From: Streptomyces sp. RKND-216 | GTDB taxonomy: Bacteria > Actinomycetota > Actinomycetes > Streptomycetales > Streptomycetaceae | Length of the DNA stretch: 64,000 bases | Assembly (NCBI RefSeq): GCF_004795255.1 | Contig: NZ_SSBQ01000002.1 | Coordinates: 3,683,501-3,747,500 of the forward strand | Reading direction: 5' to 3' | Part shown: piece by piece, positions 9,130-18,441 of the stretch | How positions within the stretch are numbered: position 1 is the first letter of the stretch | How the letters are laid out: each line of letters opens with the position of its first letter | Notes under the pieces: generated by a model | The model's input: the letters and a program-made list of their open reading frames with translations, nothing else | Told to the model about the DNA's origin: nothing | Database searches by the model: none | Made by a program: the position numbers and the translations under genes

Positions 9130-10626
9130 TCAGTGCACGTCGCCCATGAGCCGGATGATCTTCTTGCGGTTCAGGAGGAAGGCGATGCCCGCGACGACGG
9201 CGAGCGCACCGATCACTCCGAAGTACACCGGCGAACCGGTCTTCTCACCGAAGATCAGCGCCATGATGGACGCCAGGCAGTTGCCGGCCGTGACGGCCAG
9301 GAACCACAGGCCCATGACCTGGCTGGAGTACTTCTCCGGGGCAAGCTTCGTGGAGACCGAGAGGCCGACCGGGGAGAGGCACAGTTCCGCCACGGTCATG
9401 ATGAGGTAGACGCTCGCCAGCCACAGCGGCGAGACCCTGTCGTCGGTGGCGGCGGCGACGCCCATGGCCAGCATCATCACGCCGAACGACAGACCGATGC
9501 CGGTGAGGCCCAGGCCGAACTTGGTGGTCGTGGTCGGGTTGCGGCGGCCCAGCTTCACCCACAGGGCGGCGATGACCGGGGCGAGCGCCATCACGTACAG
9601 CGGGTTCAGCGACTGGAACCAGCTCTCCGGGAAGGCGAACCCGAACAGCGTGGAGGCCGTCGACTCCTTGGCGAACACGGTCAGCGTCGAGCCGGACTGG
9701 TCGAAGATCAGCCAGAAGAGCGCGGCGGCGATGAAGAACCAGATGAAGCCGGTCATCTTCTTCCGCTCGTCCGGGGTGACGTCCTGGTCACGGCGGATGC
9801 GGGCGAAGTACAGGGCCGGCAGTGCGATGCCCGCGATGGACATGGGCCACAGCACCCAGTCGATGCTGAAGATGCCGGCGAGCGTGATGGTGCCGTAGAA
9901 GACCGCGGCGATCGCGACGCCGATGAGCGTCTTCCGGACGGCCGCGGACTTCTCGTCGGCGCTCAGCGGCGAGGGGACCAGGCTGCTGCGCGCGGACAGG
10001 CTGCGGGTACCCACCAGGAACTGGATGAGCCCCAGGCCCATACCGACGCCGGCCATGGCGAAGCCGAGGTGCCAGTTGACCTTCTGGCCGACGGTGCCGA
10101 TGACGAGCGGAGCGAGGAAGGCACCGATGTTGATGCCCATGTAGAAGATGGTGAAGCCGCCGTCCCGGCGCGGGTCGTTCGGCCCGTCGTAGAGGTGGCC
10201 GACCATCGTGGAGATGTTGGACTTCAGCAGACCGGAACCGGCCGCGATGAAGACCAGGCCGACGAAGAACGAGGCCTTGAACGGCACGGCCAGCAGGAAG
10301 TGGCCGGTCATGATGATGCCGCCGGCGATGGCGGTGGTCTTGCGCGGACCCCAGACGCGGTCGCCGAACCAGCCGCCGGGCAGTGCCAGCAGGTACACCG
10401 TGGCGTTGTAGACGGCGTACAGCGCGGTCGCCGTCGAGGCCTTCATGGCCAGGCCGCCGTCCGCCACCTGAGCCGTCAGGTAGAGGACCAGCAGGGCACG
10501 CATGCCGTAGAAGCTGAAACGCTCCCACATCTCGGTCATGAAGAGGGTGGCCAGACCGCGCGGGTGGCCGAAGAAGGTCCGTTCGCCGGTGGTACCGGTT
10601 CCGGCCTTCGTCAGGCTGGACGCCAT
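9130..10626 (-). CDS. POT/PTR-family proton-coupled peptide transporter
   Basis: Integral membrane symporter of 498 residues with about 14 hydrophobic segments. It has the family signature TEMWERFSFYGMRALL (the ExxERFxYY proton-coupling motif) in the first membrane helix, GGWFGDRVWGPRKTT (PTR2 signature 1), and FYMGINIGAF (signature 2). Predicted to import di- and tripeptides. ATG at 10626 is preceded by GGAG; the open frame runs another 67 codons upstream but that part is not family-like. It stands alone, facing away from the two-component genes. A TAAGGT -10-like box lies on this strand at 10789-10784. Confidence 0.9.
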   Translation of the reverse strand: MASSLTKAGTGTTGERTFFGHPRGLATLFMTEMWERFSFYGMRALLVLYLTAQVADGGLAMKASTATALYAVYNATVYLLALPGGWFGDRVWGPRKTTAIAGGIIMTGHFLLAVPFKASFFVGLVFIAAGSGLLKSNISTMVGHLYDGPNDPRRDGGFTIFYMGINIGAFLAPLVIGTVGQKVNWHLGFAMAGVGMGLGLIQFLVGTRSLSARSSLVPSPLSADEKSAAVRKTLIGVAIAAVFYGTITLAGIFSIDWVLWPMSIAGIALPALYFARIRRDQDVTPDERKKMTGFIWFFIAAALFWLIFDQSGSTLTVFAKESTASTLFGFAFPESWFQSLNPLYVMALAPVIAALWVKLGRRNPTTTTKFGLGLTGIGLSFGVMMLAMGVAAATDDRVSPLWLASVYLIMTVAELCLSPVGLSVSTKLAPEKYSSQVMGLWFLAVTAGNCLASIMALIFGEKTGSPVYFGVIGALAVVAGIAFLLNRKKIIRLMGDVH

Positions 10627-11051
10627 GGTTGGTGGCTCCTTGCTCGCTCGGGACGCGCGGCAAGAAGCGCGATGCGCGCCCGGTGGGGGGAGAGCAGGTC
10701 TGCCCGGAGACAGGCCCGCACGCCGACAGGCCCTGCGCCGCGGTGGCGGCCAGAGGTCGGCGTCGACTTGCAGAATCGACGACACCTTACGGCAGGGCAC
10801 CGCCCGAATTGGAAGTGAATGCGACACAGATCACAGGTGAAAGCTGAAACTTTCCCTTGCAACCGAAGGTAAATGAAGGGTCAAGTCGGTGATTCCCAGT
10901 GTCCGTCCGACTATCGGAGGTGATTGCCGGCCGAGCGGTGGGAGGCGCCGCGCCTGGTCCGTTCGCGTGCGCCGGCGTGCGGGGACACCGCTGCGGGCGC
11001 GGGGCAACGGGGACACACCACCCCCTGTGCTGCGAGGACTACCATCGGGCC
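10627..11051. other. Intergenic region between divergent transporter and response-regulator genes
   Basis: 425 bases without a credible gene. It must hold the promoters of the peptide transporter (minus) and the response regulator (plus). The part at 10810-10900 is relatively AT-rich (around GTGAAAGCTGAAACTTTCCC). I see no clear operator or structured RNA. Confidence 0.5.
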
Positions 11052-11732
11052 ATGACCCGTGTACTGCTCGCCGAGGATGACGCGTCCATCTCGGAACCGC
11101 TGGCCAGAGCCCTGCGCCGGGAGGGATACGAGGTCGAGGTCAGGGAGGACGGCCCCGGCGCCCTGGAAGCCGGGCTGCGCGACGCCATCGACCTGGTCGT
11201 GCTGGACCTGGGCCTGCCCGGCATGGACGGCCTGGAGGTCTGCCGGCGGCTGCGCAACGAGGGCCACGCGTTCCCTGTGCTGGTCCTCACCGCACGGGCC
11301 GACGAGGTGGACACGGTCGTCGGCCTCGACGCGGGCGCCGACGACTACGTCACCAAGCCCTTCCGCCTCGCCGAGCTGCTCGCCCGGGTCCGCGCCCTGC
11401 TGCGCCGGGGCGCCGCCACCGAGGCCGCCGCCCCGCCCGCCACGCACGGCGTACGCATCGACGCCGAGTCGCACCGCGCGTGGATGGGCGAGGAGGAACT
11501 TCACCTCACCGCCAAGGAGTTCGACCTGCTGCGGGTGCTGGTGCGGGACGCGGGCCGGGTCGTCACCCGCGACCAGCTGATGCGCGAGGTCTGGGACACC
11601 ACCTGGTGGTCGTCGACCAAGACCCTCGACATGCACATCTCCTGGCTGCGCAAGAAGCTCGGCGACGACGCCGCCAACCCGCGCTTCATCGCCACCGTGC
11701 GCGGGGTCGGCTTCCGTTTCGAGAAGAGCTGA
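11052..11732 (+). CDS. OmpR/PhoB-family response regulator
   Basis: Two-component transcription factor of 226 residues. The receiver domain (1-115) has the acidic pair Asp9-Asp10, phosphoacceptor Asp52 in VVLDLGLPGMDG, Thr80 and Lys102 in YVTKPF. The winged-helix DNA-binding domain follows (about 125-226), ending in TVRGVGFRFE. ATG at 11052 is the family-like start; upstream codons in frame are not conserved in type. It lies 12 bases ahead of its cognate kinase gene. The signal sensed is unknown. Confidence 0.92.
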   Translation: MTRVLLAEDDASISEPLARALRREGYEVEVREDGPGALEAGLRDAIDLVVLDLGLPGMDGLEVCRRLRNEGHAFPVLVLTARADEVDTVVGLDAGADDYVTKPFRLAELLARVRALLRRGAATEAAAPPATHGVRIDAESHRAWMGEEELHLTAKEFDLLRVLVRDAGRVVTRDQLMREVWDTTWWSSTKTLDMHISWLRKKLGDDAANPRFIATVRGVGFRFEKS

Positions 11733-11744
11733 GCCCTCCACCCC

Positions 11745-13007
11745 ATGCGCCGCCGTCTGATCCAGTCAACCCTCGCCGTGGTGCTCGTGGTCCTCGCCGT
11801 CTTCGGCGTCTCCCTGGTGGTGGTGGAGTCCCGCACCATCGAGGAGAGCGCCGAGGAGAGCGTCCGTTCCGAGGCCGTGCGCCTGGTGTCCGTGGTGGAG
11901 AGCAGGCTGGTCAACGAGGAGCCCGTCACCGAGGAGACGCTGCGCACCACGGTCGAGGGCGACCGCTACATCCGCGTCGAGGTGCCCGGCCGCCCGCCCA
12001 TCGTCTTCGGTGACAAGCCCGAGGACGACGTCATCGAGGCGCGGCAGGCCGGTGCCCAGGGGGAGACCGTCGTCGTCCAGCAGTCCGAGGGCGCGGTGCG
12101 CGCGGAGGTGGGCCGCACCCTGCTGATCATCCTCGCCGTCACGCTGCTCGCGATCGTCGCCGCCGCGATCCTCGCCGTACGGCAGGCGCACCGCGTCGCC
12201 GCCCCGCTCACCGACCTCGCCGAGACCGCCGAACGCCTCGGCTCCGGCGATCCCCGGCCCCGGCACCGCCGGTACGGCGTGCCGGAACTGGACCGGGTCG
12301 CCGACGTGCTCGACGCCAGCGCCGAACGCATCGGCCGCATGATCACCGCCGAGCGGCGTCTCGCCGCCGACGCCTCCCACCAGCTCCGCACTCCGCTCAC
12401 CGCCCTGTCGATGCGGCTGGAGGAGATCATCGCCACCGCCGACACCGACGACCCCGAGGAACGGGTCACGGTGAAGGAGGAGGCGACCATCGCGCTGGCG
12501 CAGGTCGAACGCCTCACCGACGTCGTGCAGCGGCTCCTCACCAACTCCCGCGACCCCCGCTCCGGCTCCGCCGTCGCCTTCGACCTCGACGAGGTCGTCA
12601 AGCAGCAGACGGAGGAGTGGAAGCCCGCTTACCGCGTCGACGGCCGGGCGATCGTACGCTCCGGCAAAACGGGGCTGCGGGTCGTCGGCACCCCGGGAGC
12701 GGTGGCCCAGGTGCTGGCCACCTGCATCGAGAACGCACTGATGCACGGCGGCGGCACGGTCGCGCTGCGCACCCGCGTCACCGGCAACCAGGTCGTCGTG
12801 GAGGTCACCGACGAAGGGCCGGGCGTCGACCCGACGCTCGGCTCGCGAGTCTTCGAACGCACCGTCAGCGGCCACAACTCCACCGGGCTGGGCCTCGCCG
12901 TCGCACGCGACCTCGCCGAGGCCGACGGCGGACGGCTGGAGCTGCTACAGCTGCACCCGCCGGTCTTCGCCCTCTTCCTGAGCCGTGACGCGGATCAGCC
13001 GGTCTGA
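11745..13007 (+). CDS. Two-component sensor histidine kinase
   Basis: Membrane kinase of 420 residues partnering the regulator just upstream. Topology: N-terminal membrane helix (about 5-27), an acidic extracytoplasmic sensor loop to about 124, a second helix (125-145), a HAMP segment, the H-box ADASHQLRTPLTAL with phosphorylated His212, then an HATPase domain with ENALMHGGG, DEGPGVD and STGLGLAVARDL. The last 63 bases overlap the 3' end of the convergent GtrA gene. Confidence 0.92.
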   Translation: MRRRLIQSTLAVVLVVLAVFGVSLVVVESRTIEESAEESVRSEAVRLVSVVESRLVNEEPVTEETLRTTVEGDRYIRVEVPGRPPIVFGDKPEDDVIEARQAGAQGETVVVQQSEGAVRAEVGRTLLIILAVTLLAIVAAAILAVRQAHRVAAPLTDLAETAERLGSGDPRPRHRRYGVPELDRVADVLDASAERIGRMITAERRLAADASHQLRTPLTALSMRLEEIIATADTDDPEERVTVKEEATIALAQVERLTDVVQRLLTNSRDPRSGSAVAFDLDEVVKQQTEEWKPAYRVDGRAIVRSGKTGLRVVGTPGAVAQVLATCIENALMHGGGTVALRTRVTGNQVVVEVTDEGPGVDPTLGSRVFERTVSGHNSTGLGLAVARDLAEADGGRLELLQLHPPVFALFLSRDADQPV

Positions 13008-13592
13008 CACCGTCACGGCGGCGCCCGGGTCCGGCGCCGCGGGGGCCGCTCGGGTCTGGAGGGGGACGCCGGCCTGCGTCGGCGCCTGCGCCGGGCCGGA
13101 TGGGTCGAGCGGGTCGGTCGAGGGGGCCGTCCCGCCCGTGGGAGCCGACCGTGCGCCGGCCCGATGGCGGAAGACCCAGGTGCGGTAGGACCAGAACCGG
13201 AACACGGTGCCCAGGCCGAGCCCGATCACGTTCTTGGCGACGTTGTCCGCCAGCGGCGAGGTGAAGTCCAGGCCGTAGTGGGACAACGCCAGCACGCCGT
13301 TCTCGATCACCAGGCCGACGCCGCTGAAGAAGAGGAACAGCGACAGCTCCCGCTGCACGCGGCTCTTGTCGGCGTGCCGGTACGTCCAGTAGCGGTTGCC
13401 GACGTAGTTGGTGCCGATCGCCACCGCCGTGGCGATCACCCCGGAGCGTACGGTCGCCAGGTCCAGCACCCGTATGCACAGGTTGAAGGCGACGACGTTC
13501 ACCAGCACGCCGAAAGCGCCGACGGTGCCGAACTTTGCGAGTTCGCGGGCGAGCCCCCGCAGGCGTGCCGAGACGCCGCGCCCTTCACTCAT
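12945..13592 (-). CDS. GtrA-family membrane protein
   Basis: Small polytopic membrane protein of 215 residues. The GtrA domain (about 18-145) has four membrane helices, with the motifs FGTVGAFGVLVNVVAF, GTNYVGNRYWTYRH and FRFWSYRTWVFRH. Family members are thought to help flip or move lipid-linked sugars. The C-terminal 70 residues form a proline- and alanine-rich cytoplasmic tail not usual for the family. That tail is encoded antisense to the end of the histidine kinase gene. ATG at 13592; a TAGCAT -10-like box lies upstream on this strand at 13655-13650. Confidence 0.85.
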   Translation of the reverse strand: MSEGRGVSARLRGLARELAKFGTVGAFGVLVNVVAFNLCIRVLDLATVRSGVIATAVAIGTNYVGNRYWTYRHADKSRVQRELSLFLFFSGVGLVIENGVLALSHYGLDFTSPLADNVAKNVIGLGLGTVFRFWSYRTWVFRHRAGARSAPTGGTAPSTDPLDPSGPAQAPTQAGVPLQTRAAPAAPDPGAAVTVSDRLIRVTAQEEGEDRRVQL

Positions 13593-13958
13593 AGCGATCG
13601 CTCGGTCCCCGTTTCTGGTCGGCTCCTCCGTGGAGGCGTTCGCCGCCTCATGCTAACCAGGACCCCCAACGCGGGCATCGTCCTCGAGTACTACGGCAAG
13701 CCCCGCCCGGGCCGACGACGCGACCCGCCGGGAGGGCGCCGGCCGTCAGGCCCGGACGGAGACCGGGAAGAGCCGCTCACCGCCGAGGTGTCCTCGGCCG
13801 CACCCCGCACCGGACGCAAGGGCGGAGGGCGTGTCCACCCCGCCTCGTGACGCACGTCGCCCGGCGACCGACGGGAGTGCGCCGACGACGCTGCGCGATC
13901 CTGCCTGCGAGGGGAGGGGCGACGGCCGGGCCGGGCGGCGGCGGATAGGCTGGAGACC
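13593..13958. other. Intergenic region between divergent gtrA-like gene and purK
   Basis: 366 bases holding the promoters of both flanking genes. A TAGCAT box serves the minus strand (13655-13650); GCGGATAGGCTGGAG just before purK includes TAGGCT (13945-13950), which would give a very short leader. No PurR-like operator is evident. I see no gene here. Confidence 0.5.
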
Positions 13959-15098
13959 GTGACGTTCCCCGTAGTCGGCATGGTCGGCGGCGGACAGCTC
14001 GCCCGTATGACACACGAGGCCGGCATCCCCCTCGGCATCAGATTCAGGCTCCTCTCCGACACCCCGCAGGACTCCGCGGCCCAGGTGGTGAGCGACGTCG
14101 TCGTCGGCGACTACCGCGACCTGGACACGCTGCGCGCCTTCGCCCGCGGGTGTGACGTGGTCACCTTCGACCACGAGCACGTGCCTACCGCGCACCTGCG
14201 CGCCCTGGAGGCGGAGGGCATCCCCGTACGCCCCGGTCCGGACGCGCTGGTGCACGCCCAGGACAAGGGCGTCATGCGGGCCCGGCTCGACGCGATCGGC
14301 GTGCCCTGCCCGCGGCACCGCATCGTCGCCGACCCGGCCGACGTGGCGGCCTTCGCCGCCGAGGGATCGGGCTTCCCGGTGGTGCTGAAGACCGTGCGCG
14401 GGGGCTACGACGGCAAGGGCGTGTGGGTCGTGGACGGCGCCGACGAGGCCGCCGAGCCGTTCCGCGCCGGCGTTCCGGTGCTCGCCGAGGAGAAGGTCGA
14501 CTTCGCGCGCGAACTGGCCGCGAACGTCGTGCGCTCCCCGCACGGCCAAGCCGTCGCCTACCCCGTCGTGGAGTCGGTGCAGGTCAACGGGGTCTGCGAC
14601 ACCGTGATCGCGCCCGCGCCCGGCCTCGACCCCGAACGGGCCTGGGCCGCCCAGGAACTCGCCCTGAAGGTCGCCGCCGAACTCGGCGTCGTCGGCCACC
14701 TCGCGGTGGAGCTCTTCGAGACCCGCGACGGCCGCATCCTCGTCAACGAGCTGGCCATGCGCCCGCACAACTCCGGCCACTGGACCATGGACGGCGCCGT
14801 CACCTCGCAGTTCGCCAACCACGTGCGCGCGGTGCTGGACCTGCCGCTCGGCGACCCGCGGCCGCGCGCCGACTGGACCGTCATGGCCAACGTGCTCGGC
14901 GGCGACTACCCCGACATGTACACCGCGTACCTGCACTGCATGGCCCGCGATCCGCAGCTCAAGATCCACATGTACGGCAAGGACGTGAAGCCCGGCCGCA
15001 AGGTCGGCCACGTCAACACCTACGGCGACGACCTGGCCGACGTACGCGAACGCGCCGCCCACGCCGCCGGCTACCTGCGAGGGACGATCCAGGAGTGA
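13959..15098 (+). CDS. purK: 5-(carboxyamino)imidazole ribonucleotide synthase
   Basis: ATP-grasp enzyme of de novo purine synthesis: converts AIR, ATP and bicarbonate to N5-CAIR. It has 379 residues; the N-terminus [13 protein letters not shown] is the family nucleotide fold, [14 protein letters not shown] is the ATP-grasp loop, and [21 protein letters not shown] (read in two parts, [12 protein letters not shown] and WTMDGAVTS) is the substrate-binding segment. GTG start at 13959 with GGAG close upstream. Its stop overlaps the purE GTG start by four bases. Confidence 0.95.
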   Translation: MTFPVVGMVGGGQLARMTHEAGIPLGIRFRLLSDTPQDSAAQVVSDVVVGDYRDLDTLRAFARGCDVVTFDHEHVPTAHLRALEAEGIPVRPGPDALVHAQDKGVMRARLDAIGVPCPRHRIVADPADVAAFAAEGSGFPVVLKTVRGGYDGKGVWVVDGADEAAEPFRAGVPVLAEEKVDFARELAANVVRSPHGQAVAYPVVESVQVNGVCDTVIAPAPGLDPERAWAAQELALKVAAELGVVGHLAVELFETRDGRILVNELAMRPHNSGHWTMDGAVTSQFANHVRAVLDLPLGDPRPRADWTVMANVLGGDYPDMYTAYLHCMARDPQLKIHMYGKDVKPGRKVGHVNTYGDDLADVRERAAHAAGYLRGTIQE

Positions 15099-15664
15099 CC
15101 CCACCCGCCACCCCGTCCGCCTCCCGGCCCGGCGCACCCGTCGTCGGCATCGTCATGGGCTCGGACTCCGACTGGCCCGTGATGGAAGCCGCCGCCAAGG
15201 CCCTCGACGAGTTCGAGGTCCCCTACGAGGTGGACGTCGTCTCCGCGCACCGCATGCCGCGCGAGATGGTCCGCTACGGCGAGGAGGCCGCCGGCCGCGG
15301 CCTGAAAGCGATCATCGCCGGGGCCGGCGGCGCCGCCCACCTGCCCGGCATGCTCGCCTCCCTCACCCCGCTCCCGGTCGTCGGCGTGCCCGTGCCGCTG
15401 AAGTACCTGGACGGCATGGACTCGCTGCTGTCCATCGTGCAGATGCCGGCCGGGATCCCCGTCGCCACCGTCTCCGTCGGCGGCGCCCGCAACGCAGGGC
15501 TGCTCGCCGTCCGCATGCTCGCCGCACAGGACCCGGACCTGCGGGAACGGATGACCTCCTTCCTGGACGACCTCAACGAGCAGGCCACCGAGAAGGGCCG
15601 GCGGCTGCGTGCCAAGGTCGCGGCCGCCGAGGACGGCTTCGGCTTCGGAGGGGGAGCCCGATGA
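15095..15664 (+). CDS. purE: N5-carboxyaminoimidazole ribonucleotide mutase
   Basis: Class I PurE, 189 residues, which moves the carboxyl group of N5-CAIR to form CAIR. Signature motifs: [23 protein letters not shown] and [15 protein letters not shown] at 15095 overlaps the purK stop (GTGA), which argues for coupling and gives a short variable N-terminal extension before the PurE core. Its own stop overlaps the dipeptidase start (ATGA). Confidence 0.95.
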   Translation: MTPPATPSASRPGAPVVGIVMGSDSDWPVMEAAAKALDEFEVPYEVDVVSAHRMPREMVRYGEEAAGRGLKAIIAGAGGAAHLPGMLASLTPLPVVGVPVPLKYLDGMDSLLSIVQMPAGIPVATVSVGGARNAGLLAVRMLAAQDPDLRERMTSFLDDLNEQATEKGRRLRAKVAAAEDGFGFGGGAR

Positions 15665-16857
15665 ACGACGCCGCCGCACACCTCGACCGGGCGCGGGCCC
15701 TGCTCGCCGAACACCCCGTCGTGGACGGTCACAACGACCTGCCCTGGGCGCTGCGCGAGCAGGTCGCCTACGACATCGACCGGCGCGACATCGCCGGCGA
15801 CACCTCCGCCCACCTGCACACCGACATCCCGCGACTGCGGGCCGGAGGCGTCGGCGCGCAGTTCTGGTCGGTGTACGTGCGCACCGACCTCACCGGAGAC
15901 GCCGCCGTCAGCGCCACCCTCGAACAGATCGACGTCGTACGGCAGCTGCTCGACCGCTATCCCGGCGACCTCGCGTTCGCGGGTACCGCCGACGAGATGG
16001 AGGCCGCGCGGGCGCAGGGGCGCATCGCGTCGCTGATGGGCGCCGAGGGCGGCCACTCCATCGGCAACTCCCTCGCCACGCTGCGCGCGTTCCACGAGCT
16101 GGGCGTCCGCTACATGACGCTCACCCACAACGACACCATCGACTGGGCCGACTCCGCGACGGACGACCCGCGCCACGACGGCCTCTCCCGCTTCGGCGAG
16201 GAGGTCGTCCGCGAGATGAACCGCTGCGGCATGCTCGTCGACCTCTCCCACGTCGCCGCCACCACGATGCGCCACGCGCTGCGCGTCACCGAGGCGCCGG
16301 TGATCTTCTCGCACTCCTCCTCCCGGGCCGTCTGCGACCACCCGCGCAACATCCCCGACGACGTGCTGGAACTGCTGCCGCGCAACGGCGGCGTGGCGAT
16401 GGCCACCTTCGTGCCCAAGTTCGTGCTGCCGGAGGCCGTCGCCTGGACGCGGGCCGCCGACGAGAACATGCGCGCCCATGGCCTGCACCACCTCGATCTC
16501 AGCGCCGAGGGCAAGAAGGTCCAGCGCGCCTTCGAGGAGGCCAACCCGCGCCCGGTCGCCACCCCGTCGACCGTGGCCGACCACCTCGACCACATGCGCG
16601 AGGTCGCCGGCATCGACCACATCGGCATCGGCGGCGACTACGACGGCACCGCGTTCACGCCCTCCGGCCTGGACGACGTCGCCGGCTACCCCCACCTGAT
16701 CGCGGAGCTGCTGCGCCGCGGCTGGTCCGACGCCGACCTGGCCAAGCTGACCTGGTCCAACGCGGTCCGCGTACTCCGCGATGCCGAGGCCGTCGCCGCG
16801 GACCTGAGGACCCGTCGCGGGCCCTCCATCGCGACGCTCCAGCAGCTCGACGGCTGA
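15661..16857 (+). CDS. Membrane-dipeptidase (M19) family metallopeptidase
   Basis: Zinc dipeptidase of the renal-dipeptidase family, 398 residues, predicted to cleave dipeptides. Visible metal motifs: [10 protein letters not shown] (HxD, about His21-Asp23), [12 protein letters not shown] (bridging Glu), VDLSHVAA and [15 protein letters not shown] (two later His), and [16 protein letters not shown] (the late Asp). No signal peptide is seen, so it is likely cytosolic despite the family name. The ATG overlaps the purE stop, so it forms a three-gene coupled unit with purK and purE; the link to purine synthesis is unexplained. Confidence 0.9.
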   Translation: MNDAAAHLDRARALLAEHPVVDGHNDLPWALREQVAYDIDRRDIAGDTSAHLHTDIPRLRAGGVGAQFWSVYVRTDLTGDAAVSATLEQIDVVRQLLDRYPGDLAFAGTADEMEAARAQGRIASLMGAEGGHSIGNSLATLRAFHELGVRYMTLTHNDTIDWADSATDDPRHDGLSRFGEEVVREMNRCGMLVDLSHVAATTMRHALRVTEAPVIFSHSSSRAVCDHPRNIPDDVLELLPRNGGVAMATFVPKFVLPEAVAWTRAADENMRAHGLHHLDLSAEGKKVQRAFEEANPRPVATPSTVADHLDHMREVAGIDHIGIGGDYDGTAFTPSGLDDVAGYPHLIAELLRRGWSDADLAKLTWSNAVRVLRDAEAVAADLRTRRGPSIATLQQLDG

Positions 16858-16871
16858 ACCGCCTCCGCCCG

Positions 16872-16913
16872 GGACCCCGGCGCCGCCCTGTCAGGAGGGC
16901 GGTGCCGGGGTCC
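16872..16913. terminator. Terminator after the purK-purE-dipeptidase unit
   Basis: 18-bp stem with one G-T pair, arms 16872-16889 and 16896-16913, six-base loop. It lies between convergent genes. Confidence 0.75.
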
Positions 16914-16934
16914 TCCGGTGTGCGGCGCGGTCGC

Positions 16935-17606
16935 TCAGCCTGCCGAGCGCGCACCGGCGGAGGCCATGCCCAGCCAGGTGTGCGGGTTGCCCTCCCAGCA
17001 CCAGCCCAGCTTCGGTGCCCTCCTGCTGATCCAGAGGGCCGGTACGCGGCGGTCGCCGCACCGCGAGCCGCCCAGGGAGAAGCACTTGTTCTTCGCCAGC
17101 ACCTCGGGGAAGTGCGTGACGAGGGCGACGCCCTCCTCGATGGTGAGCGGCGTCCGCTTCCGCTCCGCGACGGTCTTCATCGCCTCGCCGGGCACGACGC
17201 CGCAGAACTCCTCCCCGCGCTCGACGTCGAGCAGCAGGTAGACATCGCCGTCCGGCAGTTCGATCTCCTCGGGGGCGACGAAACGCTCCAGGGAGCCCGG
17301 CTCGAAGGAGTGGTCCACGAACCCGGGGAGGCGACCGCGATGCAGGGTGGTGCGCGGCATCGTCTCCTCGATCGGGGCCGCGCCCCGCGTGACGACCAGG
17401 AGGAACGGTATAAGTCCGCCGGCGATGTCACGGAGGCCGGTCGTCGCCGTGGCCCGGTCGCGCAGCGGGGCGACGGCGGCGGCGAACGCCTCCGGGCCCA
17501 CGCCCGCCAGGGACGGGTACCCGCGGTCGATCAGGGTGCGGACCTGCCGGTCGAACTCGGCGGCGCGGTCGAAGGGTGTCTCGCCGGTCTCCGGTGTCTC
17601 GGTCAA
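16935..17606 (-). CDS. Uncharacterised protein, possibly DUF5701 family
   Basis: Soluble-looking protein of 223 residues with no signal peptide or membrane segment. It resembles what is annotated in actinomycetes as DUF5701, but I can only say that from memory of its pattern: an N-terminal EFDRQVRTLIDRGYPSLAG and a C-terminal part with LWISRRAPKLGWCWEGNPHTWLG-type tryptophan-rich sequence (shown here in two overlapping halves, LWISRRAPKLGW and CWEGNPHTWLG). Cysteines in KCFSLGGSRCGDRR could pair or bind metal. ATG at 17606 with GGAACG upstream. It is divergent from the TetR gene. Function unknown. Confidence 0.65.
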   Translation of the reverse strand: MTETPETGETPFDRAAEFDRQVRTLIDRGYPSLAGVGPEAFAAAVAPLRDRATATTGLRDIAGGLIPFLLVVTRGAAPIEETMPRTTLHRGRLPGFVDHSFEPGSLERFVAPEEIELPDGDVYLLLDVERGEEFCGVVPGEAMKTVAERKRTPLTIEEGVALVTHFPEVLAKNKCFSLGGSRCGDRRVPALWISRRAPKLGWCWEGNPHTWLGMASAGARSAG

Positions 17607-17675
17607 AGGCGTTCCTTCCGGGGTGGTGGGGCCGGCGGTGAAGTCAGCGATGGAGGGACATAGCGTAGTCCGAAG

Positions 17676-17685
17676 GTAAATTTAC
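17676..17685. promoter_or_regulatory. AT-rich palindrome between divergent genes, candidate TetR operator
   Basis: GTAAATTTAC is a perfect 10-bp palindrome in a very GC-rich neighbourhood. It sits 56 bases upstream of the TetR-type gene start and 70 bases upstream of the divergent uncharacterised gene. A local autoregulator would be expected to bind here. Inference only. Confidence 0.4.
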
Positions 17686-17741
17686 GACGGTGGTAAGGAG
17701 TGTGTCAAGGAAAAAGTAGGCTCGGGGTAGTATTTCCGTCC

Positions 17742-18416
17742 ATGGGAATCGAGTCGACCACCGCCACGGGCAGCACGACACAGGCCGTTGCGGCTCCCGG
17801 CCTGCGCGAGGCCAAGAAGCGCGAGACGCGGCAGCTGATCTCCGACCGGGCCACCGTTCTCTTCATCGAGCAGGGCTTCGAGCGCACCACCATCGCCGAG
17901 ATCGCCGACGCCGCCCGCGTGGCGAAGAAGACGGTCACCAACTACTTCCCGTACAAGGAGGATCTGGCCTTCGACCACCAGGAGGAGTTCGTCGGAGCCC
18001 TGGCCCGCACCGTCGCCGCCCGCGCGCCCGGGGAGACCGCCCTCGCGGCACTGCGGCGGACCTTCCTGGCCGCCGTCGCCGCGCAGGACCCCGTCGCCGG
18101 CTTCGCCGGGTTCGAGTTCACCCGCATGATCGCGGACAGTGCCACCCTGACGACCTGCCTGCGCGGCCTTCACGACCAGCGCGAGCACCGGCTCGCCGCC
18201 GCCCTCGCCGATGCCACCGGCGTCTCCGCCGACGCCATCACGCCGCGCACCGCAGCCGCCCTGCTCGGCGGCGTCCACCGCGTGCTGTTCGACCGCATCA
18301 TGGCCCTCACGCTCGCCGGGCGCACCAACCCGGAGATCGCCGCCGTCCTCCACGACGAGGCCGAACGCGCCTTCGCCCTCCTCGCTCCCGCTCTCGACGC
18401 CTACGCCCCCGCCTGA
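17742..18416 (+). CDS. TetR/AcrR-family transcriptional regulator
   Basis: Repressor-type protein of 224 residues. The helix-turn-helix is near the N-terminus: RATVLFIEQGFERTTIAEIA then DAARVAKKTVTNYFPYKEDL. The C-terminal ligand-binding domain is unlike any specific group I can name. ATG at 17742 gives a conventional N-terminus; an in-frame GTG at 17700 lies within an AAGGAG sequence and is less likely. Likely targets are itself and the divergent gene at 16935-17606, given the palindrome between them. Confidence 0.85.
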   Translation: MGIESTTATGSTTQAVAAPGLREAKKRETRQLISDRATVLFIEQGFERTTIAEIADAARVAKKTVTNYFPYKEDLAFDHQEEFVGALARTVAARAPGETALAALRRTFLAAVAAQDPVAGFAGFEFTRMIADSATLTTCLRGLHDQREHRLAAALADATGVSADAITPRTAAALLGGVHRVLFDRIMALTLAGRTNPEIAAVLHDEAERAFALLAPALDAYAPA

Positions 18417-18441
18417 CCGCGTCCCCCTCGCCTCGGCGCTC

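Noticed and set aside
17700..17741. Upstream GTG start of the TetR gene
   Set aside because: The GTG is embedded in the AAGGAG that would have to serve as its ribosome-binding site; the ATG at 17742 gives a normal TetR N-terminus.
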